Part shown: positions 12,303-22,578 of the stretch, in pieces | Numbering within the stretch: the stretch's first letter is position 1 | Layout: every line of letters begins with the position of its first letter | From: Trissonchulus latispiculum | Lineage: Eukaryota > Nematoda > Enoplea > Enoplida > Ironidae | NCBI GenBank assembly: GCA_030248195.1 | Contig: JASAND010012637.1 | Location: forward strand, 50,769 to 114,768 | Reading direction: 5' to 3' | Length of the DNA: 64,000 nt | Position numbers and translations under genes: made by a program | The notes under the pieces: generated by a model | What the model saw: only the letters and a program-made list of their open reading frames with translations | Told to the model about the DNA's origin: nothing | Database searches by the model: none

Positions 12303-13130
12303 CGTCTACTTTCATCAGTCAGAATCGTATTAGTCAGAATTTCATTAGTCAGAATTTCGTTAGTCAGAATTTCATTAGTCAGAATTTAAATTTTGAAATA
12401 ATATAAGTTGAACTTTCATTTGTCAGAATTTCATTAGTCAGACTTTCATTAGTCAGAATTTTATTAGTCAGAATTTCGTAAGTCAGAATTTGATTTTCCT
12501 AGTTTCTTCAAACGTTTGCACGTTGCTGCACAATATTAGGGCCTTTCCCGATAAAGTAGGGTACAGTAGAGAAGAGCAGAACTAAAATTAACTCCTTTGC
12601 AGCTTTTAACTCTTCCCCAGAAAGACCCTTGATGATTTGCACCATAGCAAGAGTACATAATCCAACAGTTATTACGTACTCTTGGCCATTCCGATTCTTT
12701 TAAAATTCGAACTAAACAGCCTATCGTTATTGCCTGTCTGTAAGATGAAGGTATACGGAACCAGCCCAGTTGTTGGGGAACTCTTTCGAAAACAGAGCTT
12801 TGCTCGTTGCTGGTGGTTAGAGCTAAAACACATAGATCTGGGTCGACTAGAAACCATTTTATAAAATTATCATCAAGATCAGCCAGTTTGTTACACTTTG
12901 CGCCAGGAAGAAAATGGCTTTTTTGCAAAATTCTGACAAATGAAATTCTGACTAATGAAATTCTGACTAATGAAATTCTGACTTATGAAATTCTGACAAA
13001 TGAAAGTTCAACTTATATTATTTCAAAAACCTAAATTCTGACTAATGAAATTCTGACTAATGAAAGTTTGAAAGGCTAATTTCTGACTAATGAAATTCTG
13101 ACATATGAAATTCTAACTACTGAAGATAAA
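12303..13130. mobile_element. Element with inverted arms made of 15-bp tandem repeats
   Basis: The left arm (about 12312-12490) is a tandem array of the 15-mer TTAGTCAGAATTTCA. The right arm (about 12930-13120) is the same array in the opposite orientation. CCAAATATTT occurs at 12293-12302 and 13131-13140, a 9-10 bp target duplication that fits Mutator-like (MULE) or related elements. The unique core 12536-12928 holds an open frame on the minus strand. Confidence 0.7.
12536..12928 (-). CDS. Hypothetical ORF in the core of the 15-mer-armed element
   Basis: A 130-residue open frame fills the core between the inverted 15-mer arms, beginning MQKSHFLPGAKCNKLADLDD. It contains motifs such as NFIKWFLVDPDL and is rich in Cys and Trp, but no family is recognised. 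It could be a captured host-gene fragment or a chance frame. No splice sites or codon evidence decide. Confidence 0.2.
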   Translation of the reverse strand: MQKSHFLPGAKCNKLADLDDNFIKWFLVDPDLCVLALTTSNEQSSVFERVPQQLGWFRIPSSYRQAITIGCLVRILKESEWPRVRNNCWIMYSCYGANHQGSFWGRVKSCKGVNFSSALLYCTLLYRERP

Positions 13131-14209
13131 CCAAATATTTGAGTTTGGTATGTATCACTACATTTGATGACGAGAACTGCGTCTCATGTTTCCTTTAACG
13201 TCAAAGAATGTTAAAAGTTTCAGACGTCAAGATATCCAAAATCTGTGAAATCGGAATCGGAAGAAGGATGCAAGCAAAGAATTCTAGTGCTAGTAAAATC
13301 TTTAAATAGATAATTATGCCTTAATTATATTCAGTTAAAGACATGAGGAAGAAAACTAAATAAGAAAACATTACTCTTGTTGTAACACTTTATCACGATT
13401 AAAAATTAAAATAACGGTTTTAAAAACCCCAGCCCCCTTCAATGCAGTACAGGTTAAACACTAAATCATTAAATTAATTTCGACAAATTGTGGTCACTAT
13501 TTCACGCCTTAATGTCCACCAGTAACTTGGAAATTTACAACGTCAACTCGAAAGATTATCACCGTTAAAGAGTCACACAATATTATGAAGGTATGCAGTC
13601 GCCCTGTCCTACAAACATCGCAAAATTTAGTTTGTTTAAAGAATAAGGTGAAATAATATAGCAGTCAGCAGACAGCTAAAGTTTACTAACAAAGTGGACT
13701 TTGCACACACAGTGAGTGGTCAGGAAATGACCTAATTATAAAGCTATAGGGAGGACAGAGACAGAGTGATTGAGCTATGAGGTTAGCGGAGTCTGAGTGA
13801 CAGCTTCAATAAACAGTGAAGTTAAATGAGTTAAATGCTGGAAACAAGTGATATACCTATGTAGAATGAAACGTCACTCCTTTCATTAGTTTTGCACCTG
13901 GAGTAATTGGTCATTTTAGAGTGGAAGGGTAAGATAATTATAATGAGATTACAACCTGTAAAATTACCAAAAACATATTACATAACATTACACATGTTTA
14001 GTAGAATTAAAAGTTCTTGTAAAGATTAAGTACCTCCACTTTTATGCTTCAAGCCATTTTTGGTGGCCCATGTTCTTTTTTGTTCTGTTTCGTTTTGTTT
14101 TTGTTTTGTTCATAGCAAGGTCTTGCGAGGGTGGGCAGGAGGGTTGATACCCCTTTTCGGCTCCTGTGTCAGCTTAACAGGCTTTATCATGGTAGAGGTA
14201 GACCTACAC

Positions 14210-14395
14210 CAAGAGTGCATAATTGTACGATTGTGTCTCACCCAGGCACAATGTAGTTTCGCTGAGGCACAAAATGGTCTCACAGAGGCACAAAATTTAA
14301 GACAGAACTGGAAGTCTCGCTGAGGCACAATCAGTCTCACTGAGGCACAAATTAGTCTCACCCAGGCACAATTAGTTTCGCCCAGGCACAGGAGG
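14210..14395. repeat. Degenerate minisatellite, unit about 20 bp
   Basis: Six or more copies of a unit like GTCTCACTGAGGCACAAAT, with variants in which GTCTCACC or GTTTCGCC replaces the start. The repeats translate on either strand into repetitive frames that are not genes. Confidence 0.85.
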
Positions 14396-14437
14396 ATTCT
14401 CCTTTCTGAAATTTGTGTTAATAATATGTACTCTTAA

Positions 14438-15444
14438 GGTGGTGGTTTCCTTTTGTGCAGTGCATTTGTCGTTATTTCTTCGAAACGCTATAACTTTCGC
14501 AATTTTGGGAGTTTGAAAGAGCTTTATACATCGTTTTAAAGCTTACAATCTGTACATTCAGATGAGCTTACAAAACCAGCAAAATTAGCACAAAACTAGC
14601 AAAAAATTTTCTGACATACTGACTTCTGACAGGCTAAATATAGACCAAAAATTTTTGAACATGGATTTCTCAAAACTGTAGAATCGGCCAAAATTTTTCT
14701 TGTGTCATGACATGAAGGACATATGCGCCGAGGGAAATTTTTTGGATTTGGCTCAACAAGCCTCAATACTCCAGAAAATCCGGCAAATGTGCGGTGACAC
14801 GAAATTTCGCAAATTTGTATTCAATTTTCTCGCAACTGGCGAAGTTTGAGCTCAAACCAAGAAAAGTGACCCTCCGCAATAGTGCTAATTTTCATTGAGC
14901 CAAAAATCAGGCGCATCCATTGGGTAGTTTTTGAGAAATCGCTGTTCAAAACAAAATAATCGCAGTTTTTGCCAAAATGGTTTTTCGGCCAAATCTCTAG
15001 CTTAAAGCAACGAAGCCCAGCTAATAGGCATTGATAAAATGGGCAATTAGACCGCTTATCCATTGAGTATAAATAACCGAAAATTGTTCGTACGATTTAG
15101 CAGTAAGTTTGAAATAACTGATTTTTTCGAAAACAGCCGTTTTTTGACCCCAAAAATCGTTTTTGGCTTATACTGACTTAACCACTAGAGATAGCTCAAA
15201 GGTTGTAAAAGCAAAAATGTTCGCTTTTGTACCCTCTTTCCATCCATCACAACCAATCTGATGTATCGACTACCTACTGAGAGTATAATGCCAAAAACAG
15301 AAAATTTCTCATCTTTTCACCTAAAAATGTGGGACTGGTCCGAGAATGTTAGAGCACCAAAATAGCATATTTGGAAAGTTTCATCTAATTTCGTAAAGAA
15401 TTGAAGTCTTTAGGGTCAAATTTATACAAAAGGAAACCACCAAC
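14438..15444. mobile_element. TTAA-flanked inverted-repeat element, copy 1
   Basis: The ends read GGTGGTGGTTTCCTTTTG at the left and the inverse of GTTGGTGGTTTCCTTTTG at the right, each bordered by TTAA (14434-14437, 15445-15448). A second copy at 26173-27154 shares the ends. TTAA duplications occur with piggyBac and Kolobok transposases; the termini here do not decide between them. No coding capacity. Confidence 0.85.
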
Positions 15445-15686
15445 TTAAGCAACATCCATACACTAGAGCTGTCGTTTGTTGCTGCAGTTTTTATTCTTTC
15501 AATACAACTTTCTGTCATTGATTAATTAAGGGTTCAGAAGAGAATTTTAAGTTTTAAATTAAACATGAACTTGAAATATATAACTCTTTAACACAAAACT
15601 GGAACCTTTGGACATTACTAGAGATTTCACAATAATAACATGTAGTTTCTTTCGTTAAGATCTCAAAGCGATTAGACAAGACAACC

Positions 15687-15735
15687 AAAGTCTGACCAAA
15701 AAATGTAGGGAGCGAAATTGTTTTGTGCTGACTTA
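15687..15735. repeat. Solo end of the TA-flanked palindromic element
   Basis: The stretch starting AAGTCTGACCAAAAAATGTA followed by GGGAGCGAAATTGTTT matches the terminus of the 1.35-kb element at 33086-34436. No opposite end is nearby, so it is a truncated copy. Confidence 0.65.
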
Positions 15736-16173
15736 GCGGTACATTTTGCTGCAGCAATGTATATGTCGTAGGAAGATTTAATTTAATTAGGTTGCCTTTT
15801 GTTAGATGGCAACTGTTTGATTTATATTGCTACCCAAAATTAGACAAGTTTTCTGATTCACAAGGAATGTATTGGAATCTGAAGTCAAAATAGACGTAAA
15901 CACAAATTTGAATTAAAGTAGGAATTTAGAATCGGAAACCTTTTCCTTGTTTCTTGTTTCTGTGGTTTGGAAAAAAGACGTTTCAGAAGGTTGTTTAAGT
16001 TTTCTCAAAAACTAAAAATATATATGGTTTTAGAAGGTATGTACAAAGAACCAAAGTACCAAGAGTGCACCAGTCACTTTTGTGTTATCTCTTGTGGTTA
16101 TAACCTATAAACTTCTTAATTGTTTGTTAACTTAAATAACAAACAAGTTCTTTCCAATTAATTAGTTTAGTTT

Positions 16174-16312
16174 AGTGTGTAGTGTAGTGTAGTGTAGTGT
16201 AGTGTAGTAGTGTATATACTACAGATAACTCAACAACACAACTCATCCCAGGTAGGGATAGGGATTTACATGTATCATGTATCATGTATCATGTATCATG
16301 TATCATGTACTC
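16174..16312. repeat. (GTGTA)n and (ATCATGT)n microsatellites
   Basis: A pentamer GTGTA run (about 16174-16212) is followed by a heptamer CATGTAT run (about 16268-16312). CATCCCAGGTAGGGAT occurs on both sides of the heptamer run (16245 and 16311), a short direct duplication. Confidence 0.9.
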
Positions 16313-16494
16313 ATCCCAGGTAGGGATTTACACTGGGTACGCTGTGACAACAAAATCGCTAATACAATCATAGACAATAAACATTTTATGAGAAGGCTTG
16401 TAACTAGGGTTGCGCCGTTAGCGAAATTACGGGGCCGGGGCCGGGCCGGGGCCTTCCCAAAGTGCGGGGCCGGGCCTGGCCCGGCCGCGTATTT

Positions 16495-18690
16495 AGAAAA
16501 TGCACATCTGCTACGCGCATTGGAAAGTGCACAGCGTGTACGCGCACGATTTTAGAAAATGCACATCTCCTACGCGCATTGGAAAGTGCACAGCGTCTAT
16601 GCGCATAGCTTTAGAAAGTGCACTGCGTCTGCGCGCAGCATCTTGGAAAGAAAATGCTTCGTATTCCCATTAGGCGTATATTTATTTGCCGCATATTATT
16701 CGTACATAACAACCAATTACATGCATTTGGCGTTTGACTGTTTTGTCAGGATATATGTATAAAACTGCAAAAATACGTCGACTATATAGGAGAAGAATTA
16801 CAAAAACTTGTAATTTTTTAAATGTCATATATTGCAACGAAGGTTTTTAATTTAGACTTTTTATGCTTCAGAAGGCTACCTGAAATTTAAAAAAGAAATC
16901 TAAAATTTTAGCTTTTCTAACAATAACAAAACAGTGTGATTTCGATTAGTACGTATGCATATAACTACACAAAATTTGTCTCTCGAAGTCTCTCGAAATC
17001 GGAAATCACTGAATAAAAACTATTCTGCAAAATTGGGAAAAATTTTTCCTTGGTAGAATTTTGTAAAATATTATTCGAAGGGGTAAACTGAAAAGATCAG
17101 AAAACGGCTTAATAGAATTTTGTCCCCTCCAAAGTAGTGATGTGCCAAGCGGTTTATTTTCAGTTTCAGATTCAGTTTAAGGTGCTGGATCGGGTTCGTG
17201 TATTTTTGGGCTTTAAAAGCGTAATTGTCGTTGAAATTTATTCAAATTTATTACAATTACATCATTTCGCCTAGAAAACATTTTGGAAAAGTCGCGGCGT
17301 GAAAATTTGAGTTTTGGAGAAATTGGATTTAATCCGCCGTAATTTGCACTCTGGCCACCCTACACGGACAGACTTATAGTCATTCTTTCTTTCATTCTTC
17401 ATTCTTTGATTCCTTTTGGTTTAAGAGATAACAGCAAAAAATGATTTTCGAGGTCCAAAAATTACCAGTTTTCGAAAAATCAAATATTGCCAGTTTTGAA
17501 CACGAATTTCTCTCATCCCATTCAATCAGCTAAAATCGGCTTTACGGCATTTTTGAAACTAAAAATTATAATTAAAAATTATCGTTGAACTCCAAGTATT
17601 GAGCACATTACAGTCTTCCAAAATTTGCTGCAAATACCCGAACCAGCGCCCGGTCCAGACTAAAATTTGTTATTACATTAACAGTTAGCATAACAAAAAA
17701 TAACGTTAAACGTTTTTAAACTAGCGTCTTTTTAAACATAGATCATTTTTTAGGTATTTCTGGTATGTAATCAGTAAAAAATCAGTGAAGGTTTAATAAT
17801 CATCAGCATTCTATATAGCAATTAGCTAATATTCTAATTAATATTCTAACACTCTATTTTAATATTTATATAGTATTCTACATGGTTATTGTCTGCTCTT
17901 TCTAATGATACAAAAATTGCTGCATAAATCATTCCTTCGGATTTACATTGGCCATATATGTAGTTGTTCACTAATTGTTAACCGAAGTAATTAAAGTTTA
18001 ACAAATTTTTATATGTTTCTGAAAATTTAAGCCGAAAGAAACCTCTCCACGGCTTGTTTGCTATCGTAGCGTATATACTTGAATACAATGTTTTCGGAAA
18101 ATTCGAGATTTTGCATCTAGTGATTTTGGATTGAAGCAGCCCCACCACTACATAGTTAATTTATCAAAAATTGTTTTAATTGCTGGTCCTTTACAGGAAG
18201 GTGAAATTAAAAGTAAGATAGCATTTGACGAAATTTGAAATGCTCACAGACTAAAACTAAAATTTCATAGGTATTGCGTATTATAATAATGTATACTTAT
18301 ATAATTTTGATTCTGTTAAGCCATTACTTTTTATTAGAAATAACATAACAAAAAAGTGAAAATTTGGAGTTCAGTCGAATCTAATGCAATGGAAATATAA
18401 CTTTTCAATGGTGATGCTAGAGGCCCGCATACATTAAGATGTTTCTGTTTCAATTTTAAACACAAGTATATCTCTCGGCATTCGGAAATGTGTATACAAT
18501 GTGTGTATATATTATCCTAAATGCGCCTTGTAAAATGCTGCGCGCAGACGCAGTGCACTTTCTAAAGCTATGCGCATAGACGCTGTGCAGTTTCCAATGC
18601 GCGTAGGAGATGTGCATTTTCTAAAATGGTGCGCGTACACGCTGTGCAGTTTCCAATGCGCGTAGCAGATGTGCATTTTCTAAATACGCG
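16495..18690. repeat. Inner inverted arms of about 155 bp inside the hAT element
   Basis: The block at 16495-16650, which repeats units like AAAATGCACATCTGCTACGC and GGAAAGTGCACAGCG, returns in inverse orientation at 18527-18690. The GC-rich array follows on the outer side in both cases. The left 2.4 kb therefore looks like a complete shorter element whose right end was followed by 1.85 kb more and a second end. Confidence 0.8.
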
Positions 18691-20086
18691 GCCCGGCCCG
18701 GGCCCGGCCCCAAGCCCCGGCCCCGTTACACGGCCCCGGCCCCGGCCCCGTTACATGGCCCCGGCCCCGGCCCTGTTACACGGCCCCGGCGGCCCCGACG
18801 GCCCCAGCGTCCCCAGACTCCATTTAACAGCCTTTTGCTTACCCCTTTGCAAGAGTATTGGCAATATACCTCATACTGGCAGTCTTTATGCTTCATTCGG
18901 ATCCTATGTTTAGTACATTGCGAGTCATTTCTCTATTCAGAAGTCCTATCTTCAGCAGTTCAGCACAGCTTATTAGGCAAGGTTTTTGTGCTCAAATTAT
19001 GTAAATTAGGTTTATACAATATTTAAGCAGCAGAACAGACAGCCTACACGCAGTCTTTGCCTGTCAGCAATCTAAGCGGTTGCGGAGTTTTGAGCACCAG
19101 TGTTGCTTAGGAGCTACACATAGGTGCATTAGGGAATTAAGTAGTTAGCGTTTGACAGGCGAATCATGAAATTACAATAAATGTTTGGCTTTTCCATTAA
19201 TTTGGCATGAAGTAGGAAGAACGTAGGTTGTACTGCTGAACCAAATACTGTAATTGTGCTACATTGTTATTTTGTATGCTAAGGGAAGGGAAGTCAAGCG
19301 CCTGCTCAGAAATCAGAAACCCTTACTTAGGTATTTAAAAAATAATTCCAGTTCGATATCAAAAGAAATAACTAGTGACAAGTCAATCATTTCGCGATTT
19401 CGCAAAATAATAATCTAAAATTGGTTTTCTAATTTTAATTTGTCAATAGTTCAAAATAAGTTTGCAGTATACGCTTTGATTTCTTTACAATACAACATTA
19501 TCTTGCGACATTAACTCCTATTGGACTAGTGAAACTTACGAAATATCAACAAACGGAATTGAGATTAGTTTTCTAAATAGATCAGAGACTAACTTTAACT
19601 TTCCTACCTATCAACTTTTCTAAGCAAACCTTGCTGAAATGAAAACAAAATGCTTCTGGTGCGATCAAAAAAACTGGAATATCTCTAAAACTGGAAGTCC
19701 AATTTAATATAGTATATATTATTATATTTTATTTAAATTAATTTATTTAGCAATAATAGTAATTTATTTAAATATCTAATTTTACATTCAAAATAACTAG
19801 CAGAATATAGGGAACGTGAAGCATTATACAGAAAGTATTTTATATTTCGAAAGTTTACAGGAATTACTGAATTATTATTAATTTTAATTAATTAGATAAT
19901 TACAAAATGATGCGGGATTTTGCGGGATAGGATTTATCAAATTTGCGGGACTACGAGATCCCGCGGGACGGAACAAGACAAGCAAATTTAGTTCGGGGCC
20001 GGAGGGGCGGGCCGAAAAATTTCGTCCCGCGTCCGCGTCTGTGGCTGGCACAACGTCACGTTACAGAGAATTGTGTGCTGTGCTAC

Positions 20087-20387
20087 TAGTGATGTTTCAG
20101 CACCTGAAACTGGAACTGAAAATATTTTCAGTCGGTACGCATTTCAGTTTCAGTACCTAAAACTGAAACTGAAATTTATTTGGATGAGACCTGAAACTGA
20201 ATCTGAATTTGAAGTTCCTATGAGCAACCGCCTGAAACTGAAAATCAAATAAAAAATAAAATGAGACCTGAACCAGAAACTGAAAATCAGGTAGAATTAG
20301 TCTTGAAACTGAAACTGAATTTGAATCTGAAATTCCGACGAGCAACCGCCTGAAACTGAAATAAAAAGGCTGCCTGAAATATCACTA
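20087..20387. mobile_element. MITE-like insert built of CTGAAA-type repeats
   Basis: The ends read TAGTGATGTTTCAG at the left and CTGAAATATCACTA at the right, near-perfect inverses. The interior is an imperfect array of CTGAAACTGAAA motifs. CTAC borders both ends, but a full 8-bp duplication is not visible. It lies inside the 4.25-kb hAT element. Confidence 0.6.
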
Positions 20388-20916
20388 CTACATACGCCAA
20401 GAAATAGCCATATGCACAGCAGAAAATATATAATAAAGTGTGTTATATACGTCCTGACGGCCCGACGGGGCCCACGGGGCCGCCGGGGCTTACGGGGCCG
20501 TCGGCGCCCACGGGGCCGCCGGGGCCGTGTAACGGGCCCGGGCCCCAAAGTCAACCGGGCCGTTAAAAAATTTTGCGGGGCCGGGCCGAAACGGGGCCGG
20601 CCCGGCCTCGGCCCGGCCCGGGTCCCGGCCCCGTTACACGGCCCCGGCGCAACCCTACTTGTAACTATACAGGGAACTCCTTTGGCCAATTGGAGTTTCG
20701 TAAAGTTTAAAAAGGAACGCCCTTCTTGGGAAATTGCACCAGTAGCCATAGTCAGGATCTTGCACGGCACACTTTAACAATATCTCTATTTGCTTCTTAT
20801 TACCATAGAACTTGCTGTCATTGTATTAGCCCTACTACCATGCTTTTTATAGACGTGGGGTGATACCTTAGTATTCCACATTAATAAGAAGAGTACCAAG
20901 GAAGGAGGGAGTAACA

Positions 20917-21525
20917 ATGATTGTTAATGTTGTTCTCAGTGGTCGCTTTGACAGGGCGCTTCACTTAACGAACATTCCTGCGATTAGGCTCTATCGTGGA
21001 TTTATTGGCGGTAGTCTGAAATACGAAGAGGCAACTTTCCAACTTTTCACGAGTGGTAGTTTTGTTTGTCTCGGGTGTAAGTCAATCGAACGAGCTAATC
21101 AGTGTATTCATCAACTAGCAGGTGCTCTTAATGTCGGTATACGTCGTGAAGGCGAAGTGGTGAACCTGGTGGGATCCTTCTCAGTTGGCAGGTATATCGA
21201 CCTAAGGGATTTATATGAAAGTATCAGGCATACCCATCAAGTTTGCTATGAACCGGAGCTATTTAATGGTCTCACGTGTAAGATTGCCAAAGTCACTGCC
21301 CTCATCTTTCACACTGGCAAGGTAATATTAACTGGCGCTCGGAGTGAATCTATCCTCATTGATGCAAGGTCTTTAGTTAATAAGAAGGTGATAAGGTTTG
21401 CCACCATTAGTCATGTCTGCCCGAAGCCTGTTGAACGAACTGTTGCAAAAGGCACTGCGACAAAGCCCACCTATTCGCGTACAGATTACCGGTCATTACG
21501 TGGCAGTCATGGTTATAGGCAGTAA
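20917..21525 (+). CDS. Divergent TATA-binding-protein-like ORF, intronless
   Basis: The 202-residue frame aligns by eye with both halves of the TBP saddle. Residues 44-56 (FTSGSFVCLGCKS) match the first-repeat motif F-S-S-G-K-x-V-C-T-G-A-K-S. Residues 111-119 (YEPELFNGL) match the invariant Y-E-P-E-L-F-P-G-L of repeat two, and residues 130-143 (IFHTGKVILTGARS) match its F-x-S-G-K-V-V-L-T-G-A-K. TBP proteins bend promoter DNA and nucleate the pre-initiation complex; that this copy does so is not shown. The fold should end near residue 158; the last 40 residues are unlike TBP and are overlapped by another frame. The gene is much more divergent than animal TBP and has no introns, so a rogue paralogue, a retrocopy or a virus-derived gene are all possible. 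The ATG is preceded by gagtaaca, an A at -3. Confidence 0.8.
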   Translation: MIVNVVLSGRFDRALHLTNIPAIRLYRGFIGGSLKYEEATFQLFTSGSFVCLGCKSIERANQCIHQLAGALNVGIRREGEVVNLVGSFSVGRYIDLRDLYESIRHTHQVCYEPELFNGLTCKIAKVTALIFHTGKVILTGARSESILIDARSLVNKKVIRFATISHVCPKPVERTVAKGTATKPTYSRTDYRSLRGSHGYRQ

Positions 21526-21799
21526 GACCTGGACAAGCTCACAATGTCCTGATCCACGTACTGCTATTGAGGACGTTTCTCGCAAGGCCTATGACACGCT
21601 ATGTCACGGGGACGAACACTTGATCAGACGTGAATGCGGACTACCACCAAGACCTCATATCCACGAAATTGATGCAGTCAGGGATAAGATGAGAGACTTA
21701 GGTGAATACAAAAGATATCGCAGAAGTATCCAACCTATCTACAATATGCTAGACAGGCTAGAAGCAGAAATGCTTAAAAATCCGTGTTTTCATGGCTAA
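21413..21799 (+). CDS. dsRBD-like ORF overlapping the TBP-like ORF
   Basis: Reading from ATG 21413, one frame away from the TBP-like ORF, gives 128 residues. The start MSARSLLNELLQKALRQSPP resembles helix 1 of a dsRNA-binding domain (S-x-L-N-E-L-x-Q-K). It is followed by two short beta-like stretches (IRVQITGHYVAVMVIGSK) and a helix DPRTAIEDVSRKAYDTL placed like the second helix (K-K-x-A-K-x-x-A-A). The Lys pair at the helix-2 start is missing, so RNA binding is uncertain. The second half (KRYRRSIQPIYNMLDRLEAE) is basic and helical. The frame is closed by TAA at 21392, so it starts inside the overlap of 113 bases. Overlapping start, frameshift fusion or decay of a single fused gene are the choices. 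Confidence 0.5.
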   Translation: MSARSLLNELLQKALRQSPPIRVQITGHYVAVMVIGSKTWTSSQCPDPRTAIEDVSRKAYDTLCHGDEHLIRRECGLPPRPHIHEIDAVRDKMRDLGEYKRYRRSIQPIYNMLDRLEAEMLKNPCFHG

Positions 21800-21837
21800 T
21801 TGCCTACCTTATATGCCAACCAATGTTATCCGTAACA

Positions 21838-21930
21838 TTTCGTTTACTGTACATTATATAATACTATACAATGGTTTACAGTGTTATGCAATGGTTTACA
21901 GTGTTATGCAATGGTTTACAGTGGTATGCA
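21838..21930. repeat. Short tandem repeat between convergent genes
   Basis: Three to four copies of a 23-bp unit containing GCAATGGTTTACAGTGTTAT lie between the end of the dsRBD-like ORF and the stop of the CARD gene on the opposite strand. It occupies most of the roughly 150-bp convergent gap. Confidence 0.85.
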
Positions 21931-21952
21931 TTAATAATAATAATTATAGTTG

Positions 21953-22449
21953 TTAGTGTTCTTTGCAGTCCTGATGATTCCACGGGGATACGAACCACTC
22001 CAGCACATTCCACTGTTTAACCATCGAGTTCCTAATCCATTCAATGAACACGACGGCACGGTTATCGCATCCCAAAGGGCCAAGGGCCATTGCCGCAACC
22101 AATCTAGCCGCTTGTACGGTAGGAAAAGTTTTCTGACTCTCGGCAATCATGTATTTGTTTTTCGCGTAGATCTTCCAGGTAACACCTCGATCTGCCGCTC
22201 CACCTTCGAACAACTTCGCAAGGTTATACTGCCCCGATTGGACCAAGGCGTCGTAAAGTAAGGGCACTATATCTCGGCATCGTTTGAGTCTCATTAGGAG
22301 ATCGAAGGCCCCGTCGTATCTTGTTTCTGCCTTGATGGTATCCCGGAAGTGCTTCGATATCTGCTGATGCTCCACCATGTAGTCGGCCACAGCACCAGGA
22401 TTTAATTCGTTACACAATGCAACCAAATTGTCGATTGTCTGGTGAGATT
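21953..22449 (-). CDS. CARD-domain protein, main exon
   Basis: An acceptor (ccttgtgtttcag) precedes 22449. Spliced to the start exon at 22578-22563 (phase 1), it gives a 170-residue protein. Residues 8-88 fit a caspase-recruitment domain, including the final helices LKRCRDIVPLLYDALVQSGQ and YNLAKLFEGG, close to the usual ALxxxGQxxLAxLL ending. CARDs assemble signalling filaments in apoptosis and innate immunity. Residues 94-131 (VTWKIYAKNKYMIAES, then TFPTVQAARLVAAMALGPL) weakly resemble the last strand and helix 2 of a dsRNA-binding domain; this is a guess. The last 35 residues are Trp-rich. It has no protease, NACHT or helicase domain, so it would act as an adaptor or decoy. It converges on the TBP-like/dsRBD-like pair. 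Confidence 0.75.
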
Positions 22450-22562
22450 CTGAAACACAAGGATTGTGTAAGGTTATTGTTATATATGTTAAGTTATAAA
22501 GGATACTGGAAGGATATTTACTATCAATAGCCACTTGAATAAACAAGGAAAAAGTCACTTAC

Positions 22563-22578
22563 CACTCATTGTTGCCAT
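22563..22578 (-). CDS. CARD-protein start exon (coding part)
   Basis: The minus strand reads ATGGCAACAATGAGTG followed by the strong donor gtaagt. It codes M-A-T-M-S plus one base, and phase 1 joins exactly with the AA at the start of the main exon to make Glu. The 5' untranslated part continues upward to at least 22637. A near-identical copy of this exon and its upstream sequence lies at 24634-24700. Confidence 0.7.

Larger units (their letters stand above)
16405..20657. mobile_element. Large non-autonomous hAT-like element, 4.25 kb
   Basis: The ends are perfect inverses: TAGGGTTGCGCC at the left, GGCGCAACCCTA at the right. They are flanked by an exact 8-bp duplication CTTGTAAC (16397-16404 and 20658-20665). 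Beside each end are GGCCCCG-type arrays (16430-16490 and 20450-20650), and a third such array sits at 18690-18805. No transposase frame is seen; the interior is AT-rich with remnants of other repeats. Confidence 0.9.

Noticed and set aside
12312..13120. CRISPR-like regularly spaced repeats
   Set aside because: The repeats are contiguous 15-mers without unique spacers, in inverted arms, in an animal genome.
20297..20777. Arg/Gly/Pro-rich frames of 121-157 residues on both strands
   Set aside because: They are translations of the GGCCCCG array and CTGAAA repeats at the end of a hAT-like element.
21970..22000. CTGATGA followed by ACGAAC near the CARD gene end
   Set aside because: GAAC replaces the required GAAA and stem I is missing; it is CARD coding sequence.
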